The notes beneath the pieces are model-generated. The model was not told where the DNA came from. It saw only the letters and a list, made by a program, of their open reading frames with translations, and did not search any database. Positions 7,865 through 18,101 of a DNA stretch of 62,738 nt are shown one piece after another. Within the stretch, counting starts at the first letter, position 1. Each line of letters starts with the position of its first letter. Source of the DNA: Gammaproteobacteria bacterium. GTDB taxonomy: Bacteria; Pseudomonadota; Gammaproteobacteria; Granulosicoccales; Granulosicoccaceae. Made by a program: the position numbers and the translations under genes. The DNA lies in NCBI GenBank assembly GCA_002746645.1, contig PDPU01000037.1:1-62738 (forward strand), given 5' to 3'.

Positions 7865-10324
7865 ATGTTCAACCGCAGCCCTTTCTCCAAACCCCGTTCG
7901 CGAGTACACCCACTCCCCCGACTCCACCTGCTGCTGCCCTTGCTGCTGCTTCTGCCACTCTTGCCCCGAAGTCTGCCGGCCAACGATAATCCCGACGTGA
8001 CAGGCACCATTCAAGAATCGACCGAGGACCATTCCGACATGGCAACACTCGACATCGATGCCCTCCTCGCGCGCATGACGCTCGAAGAGAAGGCCGGACA
8101 ACTGAATCTACTTCCCGGCGGACACGATCAGACCGGCCCGAAGGTCCACGTCGAGGGTGAAGAGGCCATTCGCGAGGGTCGCGTCGGGGCCTTCTTCGGT
8201 GTTCACGGCGTCGAGGAAGTCCGCCGGCTGCAGACCATCGCCGTGGAAGAAAGCCGCCTAGGCATCCCGCTCCTGTTCGCGTTCGACGTCATCCACGGCT
8301 TTCGCACCATCTTTCCGATTCCCCTTGCGGAAGCGTCGAGCTGGAACACCGAACTGGCCGAAGCCACGGCGCGTGCCGCCGCCGTGGAAGCCAGTGCCGC
8401 GGGTCTGCAATGGACCTTTGCCCCGATGGTGGACATCGCGCGCGATCCGCGCTGGGGCCGGATCATGGAAGGTGCGGGCGAGGATCCGCTGCTGGCCAGC
8501 CGCTTCGCCGCGGCCCGCGTCCGGGGCTTTCAGGGCGATGCGCCGGACGCGGCCGATACCCTCATGGCCACGCCCAAGCACTTCGTTGCCTACGGCGCGG
8601 CCGAAGGCGGGCGTGACTACGATCGCGTGGACATGTCGGAGCGGCGTCTGCGGAACGTCTACCTGCCACCCTTTCGCGCCGCTCTCGATGCCGGCGCCGG
8701 CGCGCTGATGCCCGCCTTTCACGAACTCAACGGCATGCCCGCCCATGCCGACGGCGATTGGCTCACGACGCTGCTTCGAGAAGAATGGGGTTTCGAGGGC
8801 GTGGTGGTCAGCGACTACACGGCCGTCATGGAACTGCTGCGGCATGGCGTTGCCGCCGACGCGGGCGAAGCCGTCCGCAAGGCCATCGAGGCCGGTGTCG
8901 ACATGGACATGGTCAGCGCGCTGTACGTGAATCACATACCCACACTGGTCCGGGAAGGGAAACTCGACGAAGCGGTGCTCGATCGTGCGGTGCGGCGCGT
9001 GCTGGAAATGAAATCAGCGCTCGGACTGTTCGAGGATCCATACCGCTACACGAAGGTGGCCGCGGACAAGGCGCCCGCGCCACCACGTGCACTCGCACGA
9101 CGCATGGCGCAGGAATCCATCGTGCTGCTCGAAAACCGCCACGCAACGCTGCCGCTGGCCACTGCCATCGACCGCATCGCCGTCATCGGCGAACTCGCCG
9201 ATTCGAAGCAGGACATGCTCGGTGGCTGGTCGATGGCCGGCGAGGTCGATCAGGCCGTGACCCTGCTCGCGGGCATTCGCAACGCCGTGAATCCGGACAC
9301 CGAAGTCACCCATTCAAAGGGCACGGGTGTCTTCATCGAGGATACCGGCGCCGTGCAGGCCCTGGGCGCGAATACCGACGGCACTGCCGAAGCGCAACGC
9401 AACGGCACCGCCGCAGCACAACGCGATGACGCTGCCGAACCGCAGCAACCGCCTGCCTTCGCGGACGCCATCGATGCCGCGCTCGCGGCCGACGCCGTCA
9501 TCCTCGTGGTCGGCGAGTACCAGCACATGAGCGCCGAGGCGAAGAACCGCGTGTCGCTGGATCTTCCCGGGAATCAGCAGGCACTCTTCGACGCGCTCGA
9601 CGCAGCGCTTGCCGGCAAGGGCATTCCGCTGATCACCGTGCTGGCCAACGGCCGGCCGCTTTCGGTACCGCGTCTTGCCGCGAAGAGCGACGCGCTGCTG
9701 GAAACCTGGTATCTCGGCAGCGAAGCCGGCAACGCGCTGGCCGATGTGCTGTTCGGCAAGGTGGATGCGAGCGGGCGGCTGCCCGTGACGATACCGCGAC
9801 ACGTCGGTCAGGTGCCCATCTACTACGCCACCACACCGAGTGGCCGCCCGCCCGACCCGCACGACGGCTACCGCATCGGCTACATCGACAGTGATGTCAC
9901 GCCGCTCTACGCCTTCGGCCACGGACTCGGCTATGCCGAATTCCGTTACGCATCGCTCGACGCGGACAGGCAGCGCCTGTCACCGAAAGACGCCTTGACG
10001 CTGCGCGTCGATGTCCGGAATACCGCCGAGCGTGCCGGCACGGAAATCGTGCAGCTGTACGTCACCGACCCGGTCGCTTCGAGCGCGCAACCGCTGCAGC
10101 GGCTGATCGACTTCCGCAGGATCGACCTCGAGCCCGGCGCCACCCGCACCGTCGAATTCGTCGTGACGCCATCGCAGCTCGCCACCTTCGCCGAGAAGCG
10201 GGGATGGGTCGCCGAGAAAGGGCGTTACCTGCTGCACGCCGCGCATGCCTCGGATGACGTCAGGAGTTCGGTCGGCTTCGTGCTGACCGAGGACTGGTTC
10301 GGCGATCCGGCGGCGGTGGACTGA
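7865..10324 (+). CDS. bglX: Glycoside hydrolase family 3 beta-glucosidase, secreted
   Basis: An 819-residue GH3 enzyme of the BglX type, cleaving terminal beta-glucosyl residues from oligosaccharides, probably in the periplasm. A leucine-rich signal segment (about 18-34) precedes the catalytic barrel. The barrel has PMVDIARDPRWGR, ATPKHFVAYG and the nucleophile in GVVVSDYTA (Asp317). Next come the alpha/beta sandwich domain (GEYQHMSAEA, GSEAGNALADVLFG) and a C-terminal fibronectin-III-like domain (NTAERAGTEIVQLYV). A low-complexity Ala/Gln/Thr insertion lies in the second domain. I chose the ATG at 7865 because the signal peptide starts there; an in-frame TTG at 7796 would add 23 residues ahead of it. 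It stands alone, with a divergent neighbour upstream. Confidence 0.93.
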   Translation: MFNRSPFSKPRSRVHPLPRLHLLLPLLLLLPLLPRSLPANDNPDVTGTIQESTEDHSDMATLDIDALLARMTLEEKAGQLNLLPGGHDQTGPKVHVEGEEAIREGRVGAFFGVHGVEEVRRLQTIAVEESRLGIPLLFAFDVIHGFRTIFPIPLAEASSWNTELAEATARAAAVEASAAGLQWTFAPMVDIARDPRWGRIMEGAGEDPLLASRFAAARVRGFQGDAPDAADTLMATPKHFVAYGAAEGGRDYDRVDMSERRLRNVYLPPFRAALDAGAGALMPAFHELNGMPAHADGDWLTTLLREEWGFEGVVVSDYTAVMELLRHGVAADAGEAVRKAIEAGVDMDMVSALYVNHIPTLVREGKLDEAVLDRAVRRVLEMKSALGLFEDPYRYTKVAADKAPAPPRALARRMAQESIVLLENRHATLPLATAIDRIAVIGELADSKQDMLGGWSMAGEVDQAVTLLAGIRNAVNPDTEVTHSKGTGVFIEDTGAVQALGANTDGTAEAQRNGTAAAQRDDAAEPQQPPAFADAIDAALAADAVILVVGEYQHMSAEAKNRVSLDLPGNQQALFDALDAALAGKGIPLITVLANGRPLSVPRLAAKSDALLETWYLGSEAGNALADVLFGKVDASGRLPVTIPRHVGQVPIYYATTPSGRPPDPHDGYRIGYIDSDVTPLYAFGHGLGYAEFRYASLDADRQRLSPKDALTLRVDVRNTAERAGTEIVQLYVTDPVASSAQPLQRLIDFRRIDLEPGATRTVEFVVTPSQLATFAEKRGWVAEKGRYLLHAAHASDDVRSSVGFVLTEDWFGDPAAVD

Positions 10325-10387
10325 TCATACAGAAGCTGATTAATTATATAGTTTTCTGCATGCAAAACCGGACCGCCGGCACACCCG

Positions 10388-12229
10388 TCATGCCGCCCGC
10401 GGCAGCTTGTCCTCGAAGCGGCGTACACAGCGCTTGCCGGCCAGTTTCCCTTCGTACATTGCGGCATCGGCCTGCTTGACGAGTTCCGCGGCGGTCGTGC
10501 CGTCATCCGCGGCCAGCGCATAACCGACCGTGACGCCCACTTCGCAGGAATGACCATCGATGTCGAAGGGCTTGCCGGTGACGGTGACAATGCGCTCGGC
10601 GATGCGCCTGGCGATGCGTTCGGCATCCGCTTCGGACCCGAGACCCACGGCCACCATCACGAACTCGTCACCACCGTAACGTGCCACGATGTCCTTGCCC
10701 CGGCACACGTCGTTGAGTCGATGGGCAAAGCCGACCAGAAGCCGGTCGCCCGCCGCATGCCCTTCCCGGTCGTTCACGGCCTTGAATCCATCGAGATCCA
10801 TGAAATACAGCGCCAGTCGTCTGTCCGGGGTGACACCGGCAAGCGCGCTTTCGAGTTCCTGCATCAGACCACGCCGGTTGGCGAGCCCCGTCAGCGAATC
10901 GGTCAGCGCCATCGAGAGCAGCGCCTCCTTCTCGACGGCCGTGTTCTCGGCCTCGAGACGCAGTGCATCGATGCGGATGATCAGCACCTTGAGCAGCATC
11001 AGCATTTCCAGCAACACGCCGAACTGCACGGCATGCAGTGTCCAGTAGTTCGCGGGCACCAGCACGCCGCGAATGAGCAGCGCGAAGGTGATCGCACCGC
11101 AGGAATAGAGCACCCAGCCAACGAGCATGTAGGCCCCCGCGCGATCACCCGCGCGCATGTTCGCGATCGCCGACCAGACGGCCAGCAGGGGCATCAGGGG
11201 ACCGATGAGCGCCGTCATGAAGAAGGTGCTGCGATAGTCGATCCATCCGGCCAGGGCGAGGCACATGATCAGTGTCGCGGCCAGACTGAGCACGATGAGG
11301 CCGAAGTTTGCCAGCGGCTGGGTTTGTCTGACGTTCAGGGAAGTGCTCACGAAGCCGCAACCCGCCACGATGGCCAGCAGCACCGACACCGGACTGAACT
11401 TCATGTCGATCAGCGCATCGGCAGAGAGCAGGAACTGGCTCAACAGGCCGTAGTGCGAGAGACTGAACAGCGCGAAACTCACCACTTTCAATGCGTAGCA
11501 GGCGAACATCACGCCGCCGTTGTTCGACCACTGCGCGAGGCTGAACAGCATCAGCACGAGCGCGACCCCCACCAAGGCGCCCTGCAGGATGCCCACTGCA
11601 CTCTGTTCGAGATGGAAGTCGACCGGTTTCTGCAGGCGGATCGGTATCACCAGCGAGGAATTGCTCTGCACCCGGATGAACAGGTCGTAAGACCCTGCGG
11701 CGGGGAAGTCGAGTTCCGCCGCGGGAATACGGCTCGCCAGTGGTCTTTGCCCCACCGGCATGCCGGCGCCGATGCGGTGATGGCCGATCTCCTGTCCCTT
11801 CTCGAGCACGTGCACGTCAACGGTTTCGAGCGCCGCGTAGTCGATGCTCAGCAGCCACTGGCCGTCACCGCCGCTCACTTCGAGTGGCAGATGAAGCCAG
11901 AGCGCCGACGACAGGTTGCCGAAACTCCAGCGCGGCGTCTCGGGGGCAACGAAAGCATCCCGGTTCAGCTCGTGAACGCCCAGACGTGTCGAGCGGTCCT
12001 CGAAGACGCGCACATGCGGCCAGAGATCGGCAGGCGCGGCATCGTCGGACAGCACCAGGCGGCTGTCGGCCGGTGCGACCCGGTGCTCGTCCATGCCCGC
12101 CGACGTGTCTTCCGCGAACACGCCGGCCAGCACGGGCATCACCCATGCCAGCAGCAGCATCAGAGCAATCGTCGCGAAAGCCGTCCCGAAAACCGGAACC
12201 CACTTCCTGCAGGCATCGTGTATCGACAT
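10388..12229 (-). CDS. Membrane diguanylate cyclase (7TMR-DISM, GGDEF)
   Basis: A 613-residue signalling protein making cyclic di-GMP. It has an N-terminal membrane/signal segment, then a periplasmic beta-sandwich of the 7TMR-DISM extracellular type (LSSALWLHLPLEV, YDLFIRVQSNSS). Seven membrane helices follow, then a short coiled linker (LRLEAENTAVEKEALLS) and a GGDEF domain with LTGLANRRG, YFMDLDGFKAVND and the intact RYGGDEF active-site loop. No EAL domain is present. The periplasmic module suggests it senses a small, perhaps carbohydrate-like, ligand; that is inference. The open frame begins at 12382, but the ATG at 12229 precedes the hydrophobic segment and is the likelier start. It is convergent with the beta-glucosidase gene. 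Confidence 0.93.
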   Translation of the reverse strand: MSIHDACRKWVPVFGTAFATIALMLLLAWVMPVLAGVFAEDTSAGMDEHRVAPADSRLVLSDDAAPADLWPHVRVFEDRSTRLGVHELNRDAFVAPETPRWSFGNLSSALWLHLPLEVSGGDGQWLLSIDYAALETVDVHVLEKGQEIGHHRIGAGMPVGQRPLASRIPAAELDFPAAGSYDLFIRVQSNSSLVIPIRLQKPVDFHLEQSAVGILQGALVGVALVLMLFSLAQWSNNGGVMFACYALKVVSFALFSLSHYGLLSQFLLSADALIDMKFSPVSVLLAIVAGCGFVSTSLNVRQTQPLANFGLIVLSLAATLIMCLALAGWIDYRSTFFMTALIGPLMPLLAVWSAIANMRAGDRAGAYMLVGWVLYSCGAITFALLIRGVLVPANYWTLHAVQFGVLLEMLMLLKVLIIRIDALRLEAENTAVEKEALLSMALTDSLTGLANRRGLMQELESALAGVTPDRRLALYFMDLDGFKAVNDREGHAAGDRLLVGFAHRLNDVCRGKDIVARYGGDEFVMVAVGLGSEADAERIARRIAERIVTVTGKPFDIDGHSCEVGVTVGYALAADDGTTAAELVKQADAAMYEGKLAGKRCVRRFEDKLPRAA

Positions 12230-12618
12230 GGTTACTGCGGTGTACAGCCTCGTGGCGTCCTTTATTGGAAGAATGATCGACTCGTCGCGATATCCGTTGA
12301 GCGATGAGCGCTGCGGAACATCGAATTCGTCACATTTCGTTCCTGACAGCGCAGACATTCTCGTAGCGTGTCCCACTGTCATGTTCGACCCTGACGAACG
12401 GGCATGCCGGCACTCGGACGACGGGACGACGGGACGACGGGACGACGGGACGACGGGACGGCAGGTCGGCAGGTCGGCAGGTCGGCAGGTCGGCAGGTCG
12501 GCAGGTCGGCAGGTCGGCAGGTCGGCAGGTCGGCAGGTCGGCAGAACAATGCTGACGGTTCACGGGCGCGGCCGGGAGGGGGTATTCTCCGAACTCCCGA
12601 CCGAGAGATTCCCGGGCA
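12230..12618. other. Divergent intergenic region with tandem repeats
   Basis: Between the leftward cyclase and rightward yigZ. It holds two adjacent 8-bp tandem repeat tracts (12416-12544, listed separately) and short flanks. Open frames run through the tract only because 8-bp units can be read in all frames; I do not regard them as genes. Promoters for both neighbours must lie here, but I could not pick one confidently. Confidence 0.5.
12416..12544. repeat. Two adjacent 8-bp tandem repeats (VNTR)
   Basis: The first tract is five perfect copies of GGACGACG plus four bases (12416-12459). It passes directly into ten perfect copies of GGCAGGTC plus five bases (12460-12544). Both units are 8 bp and every full copy is identical, so the tracts are probably young and prone to slipped-strand length change. 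They lie 75 bp upstream of yigZ and 186 bp upstream of the cyclase start. Confidence 0.95.
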
Positions 12619-13203
12619 ATGCCTGCCTTCCTCACCCCGAGTCACGAACAGCGCACGGAATTCGAGATCAAGCGCAGCCGCTTCATCACCACCGTGATCC
12701 CGATCGACTCGAGTGCCGCGGCGAAGCGGGCACGCGAGCGCCTGCGCGCCGAGTTTCCCGACGCCAGACACCACTGCTGGGCCATGATCAGCGGGGCGCC
12801 GGACGAGTTCACGGGGCGTGATCAGAGTGACGATGGCGAACCGAAAGGCACCGCCGGCAGGCCGATGCTCAACGTGCTCGAACATTCCGGTCTCGGGAGA
12901 ACGCTCGTCGTGGTCACGCGCTACTTCGGCGGCGTGAAACTCGGCGCCGGGGGGCTGGTGCGCGCCTACAGCCGCGCGGTCAGCGAAGCGCTGGCAACGC
13001 TCGAGACGGTGACCGTCGTACCCACCGCACGGCGGCGCGTGGTGCTCGACTATGCCGAACTCGACAGCTTCGAATACCGGCTGCGATCACAGGGTATCCA
13101 CGTCACGACGCGTGACTTCACCGAGCGGGTCACGCTGGAACTCGAGGTGCCCGAAGATGCCCTCGCCGAGTTCGATGCCATGCTGGCGAATCGATTGCCG
13201 TAA
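12619..13203 (+). CDS. yigZ: IMPACT/YigZ family protein
   Basis: A 194-residue protein of the YigZ/IMPACT family. The N-terminal UPF0029 domain is clear: FEIKRSRFITTVIPI, RHHCWAMISG, DGEPKGTAGRPML, and GRTLVVVTRYFGGVKLGAGGL at positions 12895-12957. A C-terminal ferredoxin-like domain follows (residues 135-194). Bacterial YigZ is implicated in translation-related functions but its biochemistry is unsettled. Length matches the family (about 200). The ATG at 12619 begins just before the first conserved block. It has no obvious operon partner. Confidence 0.93.
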   Translation: MPAFLTPSHEQRTEFEIKRSRFITTVIPIDSSAAAKRARERLRAEFPDARHHCWAMISGAPDEFTGRDQSDDGEPKGTAGRPMLNVLEHSGLGRTLVVVTRYFGGVKLGAGGLVRAYSRAVSEALATLETVTVVPTARRRVVLDYAELDSFEYRLRSQGIHVTTRDFTERVTLELEVPEDALAEFDAMLANRLP

Positions 13204-13269
13204 AGCACACGAAACACCGAAGATCAGCCACCGTGAAGCGCACGAAAGGCCGGGGATCAGCCAGCGTGA
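13204..13269 (+). repeat. 33-bp imperfect tandem repeat after yigZ
   Basis: Two copies, 13204-13236 and 13237-13269, begin right after the yigZ stop. They share the blocks CACGAAA, GATCAGCCA and CGTGA and differ at a handful of positions. The unit is a multiple of three and reads through in a shifted frame, which may be accidental. Confidence 0.6.
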
Positions 13270-13345
13270 GCCACACGGCTAGCGGGAAGCCACCGGCTGA
13301 CCCGTCTCGCTCCGCAGGGCGCCGGGCTCTCCGGGGCAAGCCGCG

Positions 13346-14560
13346 TCAGCGCGGCACCACGAGCGTTCCATCCTCTATCGCGTTGCTCGGATAGAGCACG
13401 ACTCGGTCACCGGCGTCGAGCCCTCCCAGCACTTCGGCGAACGTGCCGTTGTTGACGCCGATATCCACCGGCCGACGCACGGCGCGCCCGTCGACAACGA
13501 CAAAGGCTGCCCAGGCCTCTCCCTCGCGGAACAGCGCGGCGGACGGTATCCGCAACACCTGGTCGGCCTCCCAGACAACGATGCGCGCATTGACCTGATA
13601 GCCGTGACCCAGCCCGGCACGTTCCTCCTTCGCGCCCGTGAAGTCGATCACCACCTCGACGCGTTGCTCCTCGACACCCATGGCCGATACCTTGGCCACC
13701 CCGGCGGGCGAGACTCGCCGTACCGTTGCCGGGAGCATCGGTTTCCCGCCCCAGTCGACGATCTCGACCGACTGGCCCGGACGCACGCGCACGGCGTCGC
13801 GCGAAAGCAGTTCGCACACGACTTCAAGATCGCCACTCACGTCACCGATCTCGATGATGGAGGTGCCGGCGGTAATCGGCGTTGCACTCTCGGCCAGCAG
13901 GGTCAGCGCCGAGCCGTTCGCCGGGGCAAGGATCTGCAGCTCCTCGCTCGCATCGGCGGCGGCTGCGGGTGAAAGGCGCTGATCGAGTTGGCTGCGCGCG
14001 CGCTCGACCGAGGCCTTGCGCATCGCTATGGAGGCATCCGCGGTCGCGAGTCGCGCCTCGGCCGCGCGCGATTCCGCTTCGGCATTGTCGATTTCCGCCT
14101 TGCTGACCGCACCCGACCTGGCGATGCGCTGCACCCGGGTCAGCGATCGTTCGGCGAGCTCGCGCGCTGTTTCGGCGGCATCACGCTCCGCTTCCGCGGC
14201 CAGCAATGCCGCTTCGGCCTCCTCGAGGGCTGCCACCGCCTGGGCACGGCTGCGGGCGTCGAGCACGGCCGGCAGCGCCGGGCGCAGGCGTGCCAGCACC
14301 GTCTCGCCTTCGATCACCGGATCTCCCGGCTGGATCGTGACACGCTCGAGCCGTCCGCTGACCGGGGCCGCGACCACGTAGGTGTGCGCAACGCGGGTAT
14401 GGCCTTCGTTTTCGATGACGAGGCGCATGGTGCCCTCATCCACCGTGCCGATGTCGGCCGCCTGCGGCTGGGGCCGCAGCAACACCCACAGGGCGGCCAG
14501 CAGTACCGCAACGACAAGGAACAGAATCAGCCAGCGGCTCTTGAATCTTCTCTGTTTCAT
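13346..14560 (-). CDS. Membrane-fusion (HlyD-type) periplasmic adaptor of ABC exporter
   Basis: A 404-residue adaptor that links an inner-membrane ABC transporter to the outer membrane. A membrane anchor (residues 8-28) is followed by a biotinyl-lipoyl-like half-motif (VAAPVSGRLERVTIQPGDPV). A long Ala/Glu/Arg-rich coiled coil (about 95-190) is next, then the second lipoyl half and a beta-barrel (YQVNARIVVWEADQVLRIPSAALFREG). It is the third gene of a leftward operon: ATPase, permease, adaptor. Only 3 nt separate it from the permease stop-start junction, indicating co-translation. No outer-membrane TolC partner is present in the window. Substrate unknown. Confidence 0.92.
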   Translation of the reverse strand: MKQRRFKSRWLILFLVVAVLLAALWVLLRPQPQAADIGTVDEGTMRLVIENEGHTRVAHTYVVAAPVSGRLERVTIQPGDPVIEGETVLARLRPALPAVLDARSRAQAVAALEEAEAALLAAEAERDAAETARELAERSLTRVQRIARSGAVSKAEIDNAEAESRAAEARLATADASIAMRKASVERARSQLDQRLSPAAAADASEELQILAPANGSALTLLAESATPITAGTSIIEIGDVSGDLEVVCELLSRDAVRVRPGQSVEIVDWGGKPMLPATVRRVSPAGVAKVSAMGVEEQRVEVVIDFTGAKEERAGLGHGYQVNARIVVWEADQVLRIPSAALFREGEAWAAFVVVDGRAVRRPVDIGVNNGTFAEVLGGLDAGDRVVLYPSNAIEDGTLVVPR

Positions 14561-14563
14561 CCT

Positions 14564-16945
14564 CTACTCCCGGGCCTTGAGCGCCGTGACCATGTGTATG
14601 CCATCGAGCGTACGACGCACCAGCAACAACGACACGGCGAGTGCTGCAAATACCACCAGTACCGCATCGGCAACGCTGCCACGGTCGAGTCCGGCCGTGA
14701 TCTGGTAGGTCTCGTTCGAAAAGGCGATGGCATTGAGATGCGAAAGACCGAACGAAAACCAGATGCCGACCGGCAGGGCGAGCAGCACCAGTACCGCGAT
14801 TTCACCGAACAGCACCCAGGTGACTTCGCCACGCGTGAAGCCGAGCACCCTGAGGCTCGCCAGTTCGTGAGCCCGTTCGGCGAAGGCCACGCGCGCCGCG
14901 TTGTAGACGATGCCGAAGCTCATCGCGAAGGCGATCGCGCTCATGATATAGCGCATCAAGCCGGCGCCCTGGTTGATGACCTTGCGAAAGGCTGCCATCG
15001 CATCGGCCTTGCGCGACGTGCCGGCCACCATCGGCATCTCGGCAAGCTGGCTGAAGAGTGCGTCCTCCTGACGGGAATCCACCCGCAGTGCAAGCTTGCT
15101 GACACGCGCCTCCTGCCCGAGCCGGGCGCTCAGGGCATCGAGTTCCATCCACGCCGGCAAACCGAGCTGGGTCTCGGCAATGGCAACCACGGGCAGCAGC
15201 AGCACCGGACGATGCTCTTCGCTGACTTCCACGCGCAGCACCTCGCCGGCCTCGAGCCCGAGAATGTCGGCAAGCGACCGCGACAGGATCACGCCATCGT
15301 CACGGAGTGCAATCGGCGCGCCCGTGTCGTCCACCGGATGATTGAGCACGGCATCTGCGGGAAGGCCGGTCAGCACGCCATTGCGGCTTCTGGTGCCGTG
15401 TCGAAACACCACCGGCAGTTCGCGCAGGCCTTCCACCTCGATGACGCCGGGCAGGCTCGCGATGTCGTTGGCCGCGTCGGGCGAAAGCGCGCGGACGAAG
15501 GTCACGCTGGCATCACTGCGATCGACGATCGAGAAACTGAGCTCCATCGTGCGATCCAGACTCCCGTAGATCGACAGCATCGCCGTGTTGATCGCGAAGC
15601 CTGCCGCAATGCCGATGACCGACCCGAGGGTGCGCAGGGGTTGTCGCACGAGCTGACGGATGATCATGCGGCCGGGCTGATCGAAGCGTGCCATGATCCC
15701 GGCGCCGATGCGCGACAGACGGCTCTGCCGCCGGCTGAAATCCGGCGGTGCCGGCGGCCGCATGGCCGTGGCCGGTGTCAGCCGGAACACCGAGCGCAGC
15801 GTCAGCGCCGCACCGAGCGTGGCTGCGGCGACACTCGCCACGATGCCCTGAGCGAAGGGCGTGATCTCGAGCTTGTAGTCGAGCCAGGGAAGCTTGTAGA
15901 CCTCGCCGTAGAGGGGCAGAATCGCCTTGCCGAGAAGCACGCCGAACGCCGATCCGAGCACCGCACCGGCAAGGGCAATGAGCAGCACCAGTTCCAGGTA
16001 GTGCAGCGCCACCACGCGCCCGGAATGCCCGAAGGCCTTCATGAGACCGATCTCGCGACGTTCGGCCTGCACGATGCGGCTCACGACCATGTTCAGCAGA
16101 AAGGCCGCCACGGCCAGAAAGATCGGCGGCAGGAAGGCGCCGACGCGCCTGAGACTCTTGATTTCCTCGTCGATAAACCGCGCAGCCATCTGCTGATCCC
16201 GGCCGTAGGCATCACGTCCACCGTAGCGGGAGAGCAGGCGGTTCACTTCGGCGATGACGCCCGCTTCCTGCTGTCCGCGAGCGAGCAGCAACAGCGCGTC
16301 GTTGAAGGCTCCGTCGAGATCGTAGGCCGCCGCTGCGGCCTGTTCGTGCATCCAGATGACGGCAAAGCGTCGATCATCGGGCATGAACTCACCGGGGGCG
16401 GCCGAGAAGATGAACTCCGGTGCACAGGCCAGACCCGTCACCTCGAACCGCTCGCGCTGACCTTCGAGGGTAACGTCGATGCTGTCGCCCGGACCGATGC
16501 CGCGTGCAACGGCAAAGCTTTCGAGCAGCACCACCTCGTTCTCGCGCCCCGCTTCGGGCAGACGGCCGGAGACCAGGAAGATGTCGTTGAGCCGCGAGGC
16601 ATCGTTCCCCGGCAGCGACAGCACGCGCGCCGGTATCGGCAGGGTCTCTCCGGCAAGATCGATGCGTGCCATGCCGCTGATGCGGCCATCGGCCGCCAGC
16701 ACGCCGTCGATGTCGGCAAGCCGATCGATCATCGATGTCGGTGCCCGCGTGACCGGCGCGAAGATCGAGGCGAATCGGTACTGCTCCAGGTAGCTGTCGC
16801 GCGTGCTTTCGAGCGTGGCCAGAAGACCGCTCATCATCACCAGCAACATGACGCCGAGCGAAACCACCAGGGCAATGGCGGCCGCCTGCGCCCGCATGCG
16901 CCAGAGATCACGTCCGAGCTTGCGGTGCAGGACACTCAGTTGCAT
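14564..16945 (-). CDS. ABC transporter permease, FtsX-type, two-domain
   Basis: A 793-residue permease with the duplicated FtsX architecture. An N-terminal helix ([19 protein letters not shown]) leads to a periplasmic domain and then three helices ([18 protein letters not shown] and others). A second copy of this unit has its helices after residue 670 and near the C-terminus. FtsX/MacB-type permeases move lipids, peptides or drugs mechanically rather than through a broad channel. It lies 18 nt downstream of its ATPase and just upstream of its membrane-fusion partner. The substrate cannot be told from sequence. Confidence 0.92.
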   Translation of the reverse strand: MQLSVLHRKLGRDLWRMRAQAAAIALVVSLGVMLLVMMSGLLATLESTRDSYLEQYRFASIFAPVTRAPTSMIDRLADIDGVLAADGRISGMARIDLAGETLPIPARVLSLPGNDASRLNDIFLVSGRLPEAGRENEVVLLESFAVARGIGPGDSIDVTLEGQRERFEVTGLACAPEFIFSAAPGEFMPDDRRFAVIWMHEQAAAAAYDLDGAFNDALLLLARGQQEAGVIAEVNRLLSRYGGRDAYGRDQQMAARFIDEEIKSLRRVGAFLPPIFLAVAAFLLNMVVSRIVQAERREIGLMKAFGHSGRVVALHYLELVLLIALAGAVLGSAFGVLLGKAILPLYGEVYKLPWLDYKLEITPFAQGIVASVAAATLGAALTLRSVFRLTPATAMRPPAPPDFSRRQSRLSRIGAGIMARFDQPGRMIIRQLVRQPLRTLGSVIGIAAGFAINTAMLSIYGSLDRTMELSFSIVDRSDASVTFVRALSPDAANDIASLPGVIEVEGLRELPVVFRHGTRSRNGVLTGLPADAVLNHPVDDTGAPIALRDDGVILSRSLADILGLEAGEVLRVEVSEEHRPVLLLPVVAIAETQLGLPAWMELDALSARLGQEARVSKLALRVDSRQEDALFSQLAEMPMVAGTSRKADAMAAFRKVINQGAGLMRYIMSAIAFAMSFGIVYNAARVAFAERAHELASLRVLGFTRGEVTWVLFGEIAVLVLLALPVGIWFSFGLSHLNAIAFSNETYQITAGLDRGSVADAVLVVFAALAVSLLLVRRTLDGIHMVTALKARE

Positions 16946-16963
16946 GGGATCACCGGCATGGCG

Positions 16964-17686
<723 letters not shown>

Positions 17687-17776
17687 TGTCGAATCCGTTG
17701 AAGCCGGTGCCGTGGATGGCGAGCATTTGCTTCGCGCAGGGGTTCATTGTACGGGGAGGGTGATGGAGAGGGAAAG

Positions 17777-17809
17777 TGGCTTGTTCGTTCCACGTTCCTG
17801 CGGGGAAGC
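17777..17809 (+). repeat. 33-bp dispersed direct repeat, copy 1
   Basis: This 33-bp stretch recurs at 18876-18908 with 30 of 33 bases identical; the core CCACGTTCCTGCGGGGAAGC is perfect. The three differences are all T/C and fall exactly three bases apart. In one frame both copies encode the same WLVRSTFLRGS, so the changes are synonymous there. The two copies bracket the NYN gene in the same orientation. Confidence 0.85.
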
Positions 17810-17959
17810 GTTATGTAGTGGAGTTCTGCAGTCAGGGATGCCCTGGGCTCGAGCGGTCAAATAGGCCGACAGCATTACCATCCCGATCAGGGCGATACTG
17901 CAAACCGGACATGTTTCCGATTCCTTGAACTGACTCATGAATTCATGGGATACGTGTGG

Positions 17960-17988
17960 TTGAACTCTGCAGCCTTGAGCTGTATACT
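17960..17988 (+). promoter_or_regulatory. Sigma-70-like promoter for the NYN gene
   Basis: TTGAAC at 17960-17965 and TATACT at 17983-17988, separated by exactly 17 bp, make a near-consensus promoter reading rightward. Transcription would start near 17995 and give a 5' leader of about 107 nt before the TTG start of the NYN gene. Confidence 0.65.
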
Positions 17989-17999
17989 AGATGTCACCT

Positions 18000-18070
18000 C
18001 CCCAATGGGGCGGACTAGTTGTAAAGGTCCCACCCTTGGGAGACAGCGCCATCCAATCGGATGGCGTTGT
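18000..18070 (+). promoter_or_regulatory. Hairpin-rich 5' leader of the NYN gene
   Basis: Three consecutive hairpins fit in the predicted leader: CCCC-AAT-GGGG (18000-18010), TCCCA-CCCT-TGGGA (18028-18041), and a strong one at 18043-18070, ACAGCGCCATCC / GGATGGCGTTGT around an AATC loop (12 pairs, one G-T). No run of T follows, so it is not a standard terminator. It may be an attenuator, a protein-binding leader, or the NYN protein's own RNA target. Confidence 0.5.
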
Positions 18071-18101
18071 CATTTCCCCACCAGCAAAAGGACGCACTGC
18101 T

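Noticed and set aside
12093..12821. 242-residue frame running through the 8-bp tandem repeats
   Set aside because: Both flanks overlap real genes in other frames, and the repeat translates to low-complexity residues in every frame.
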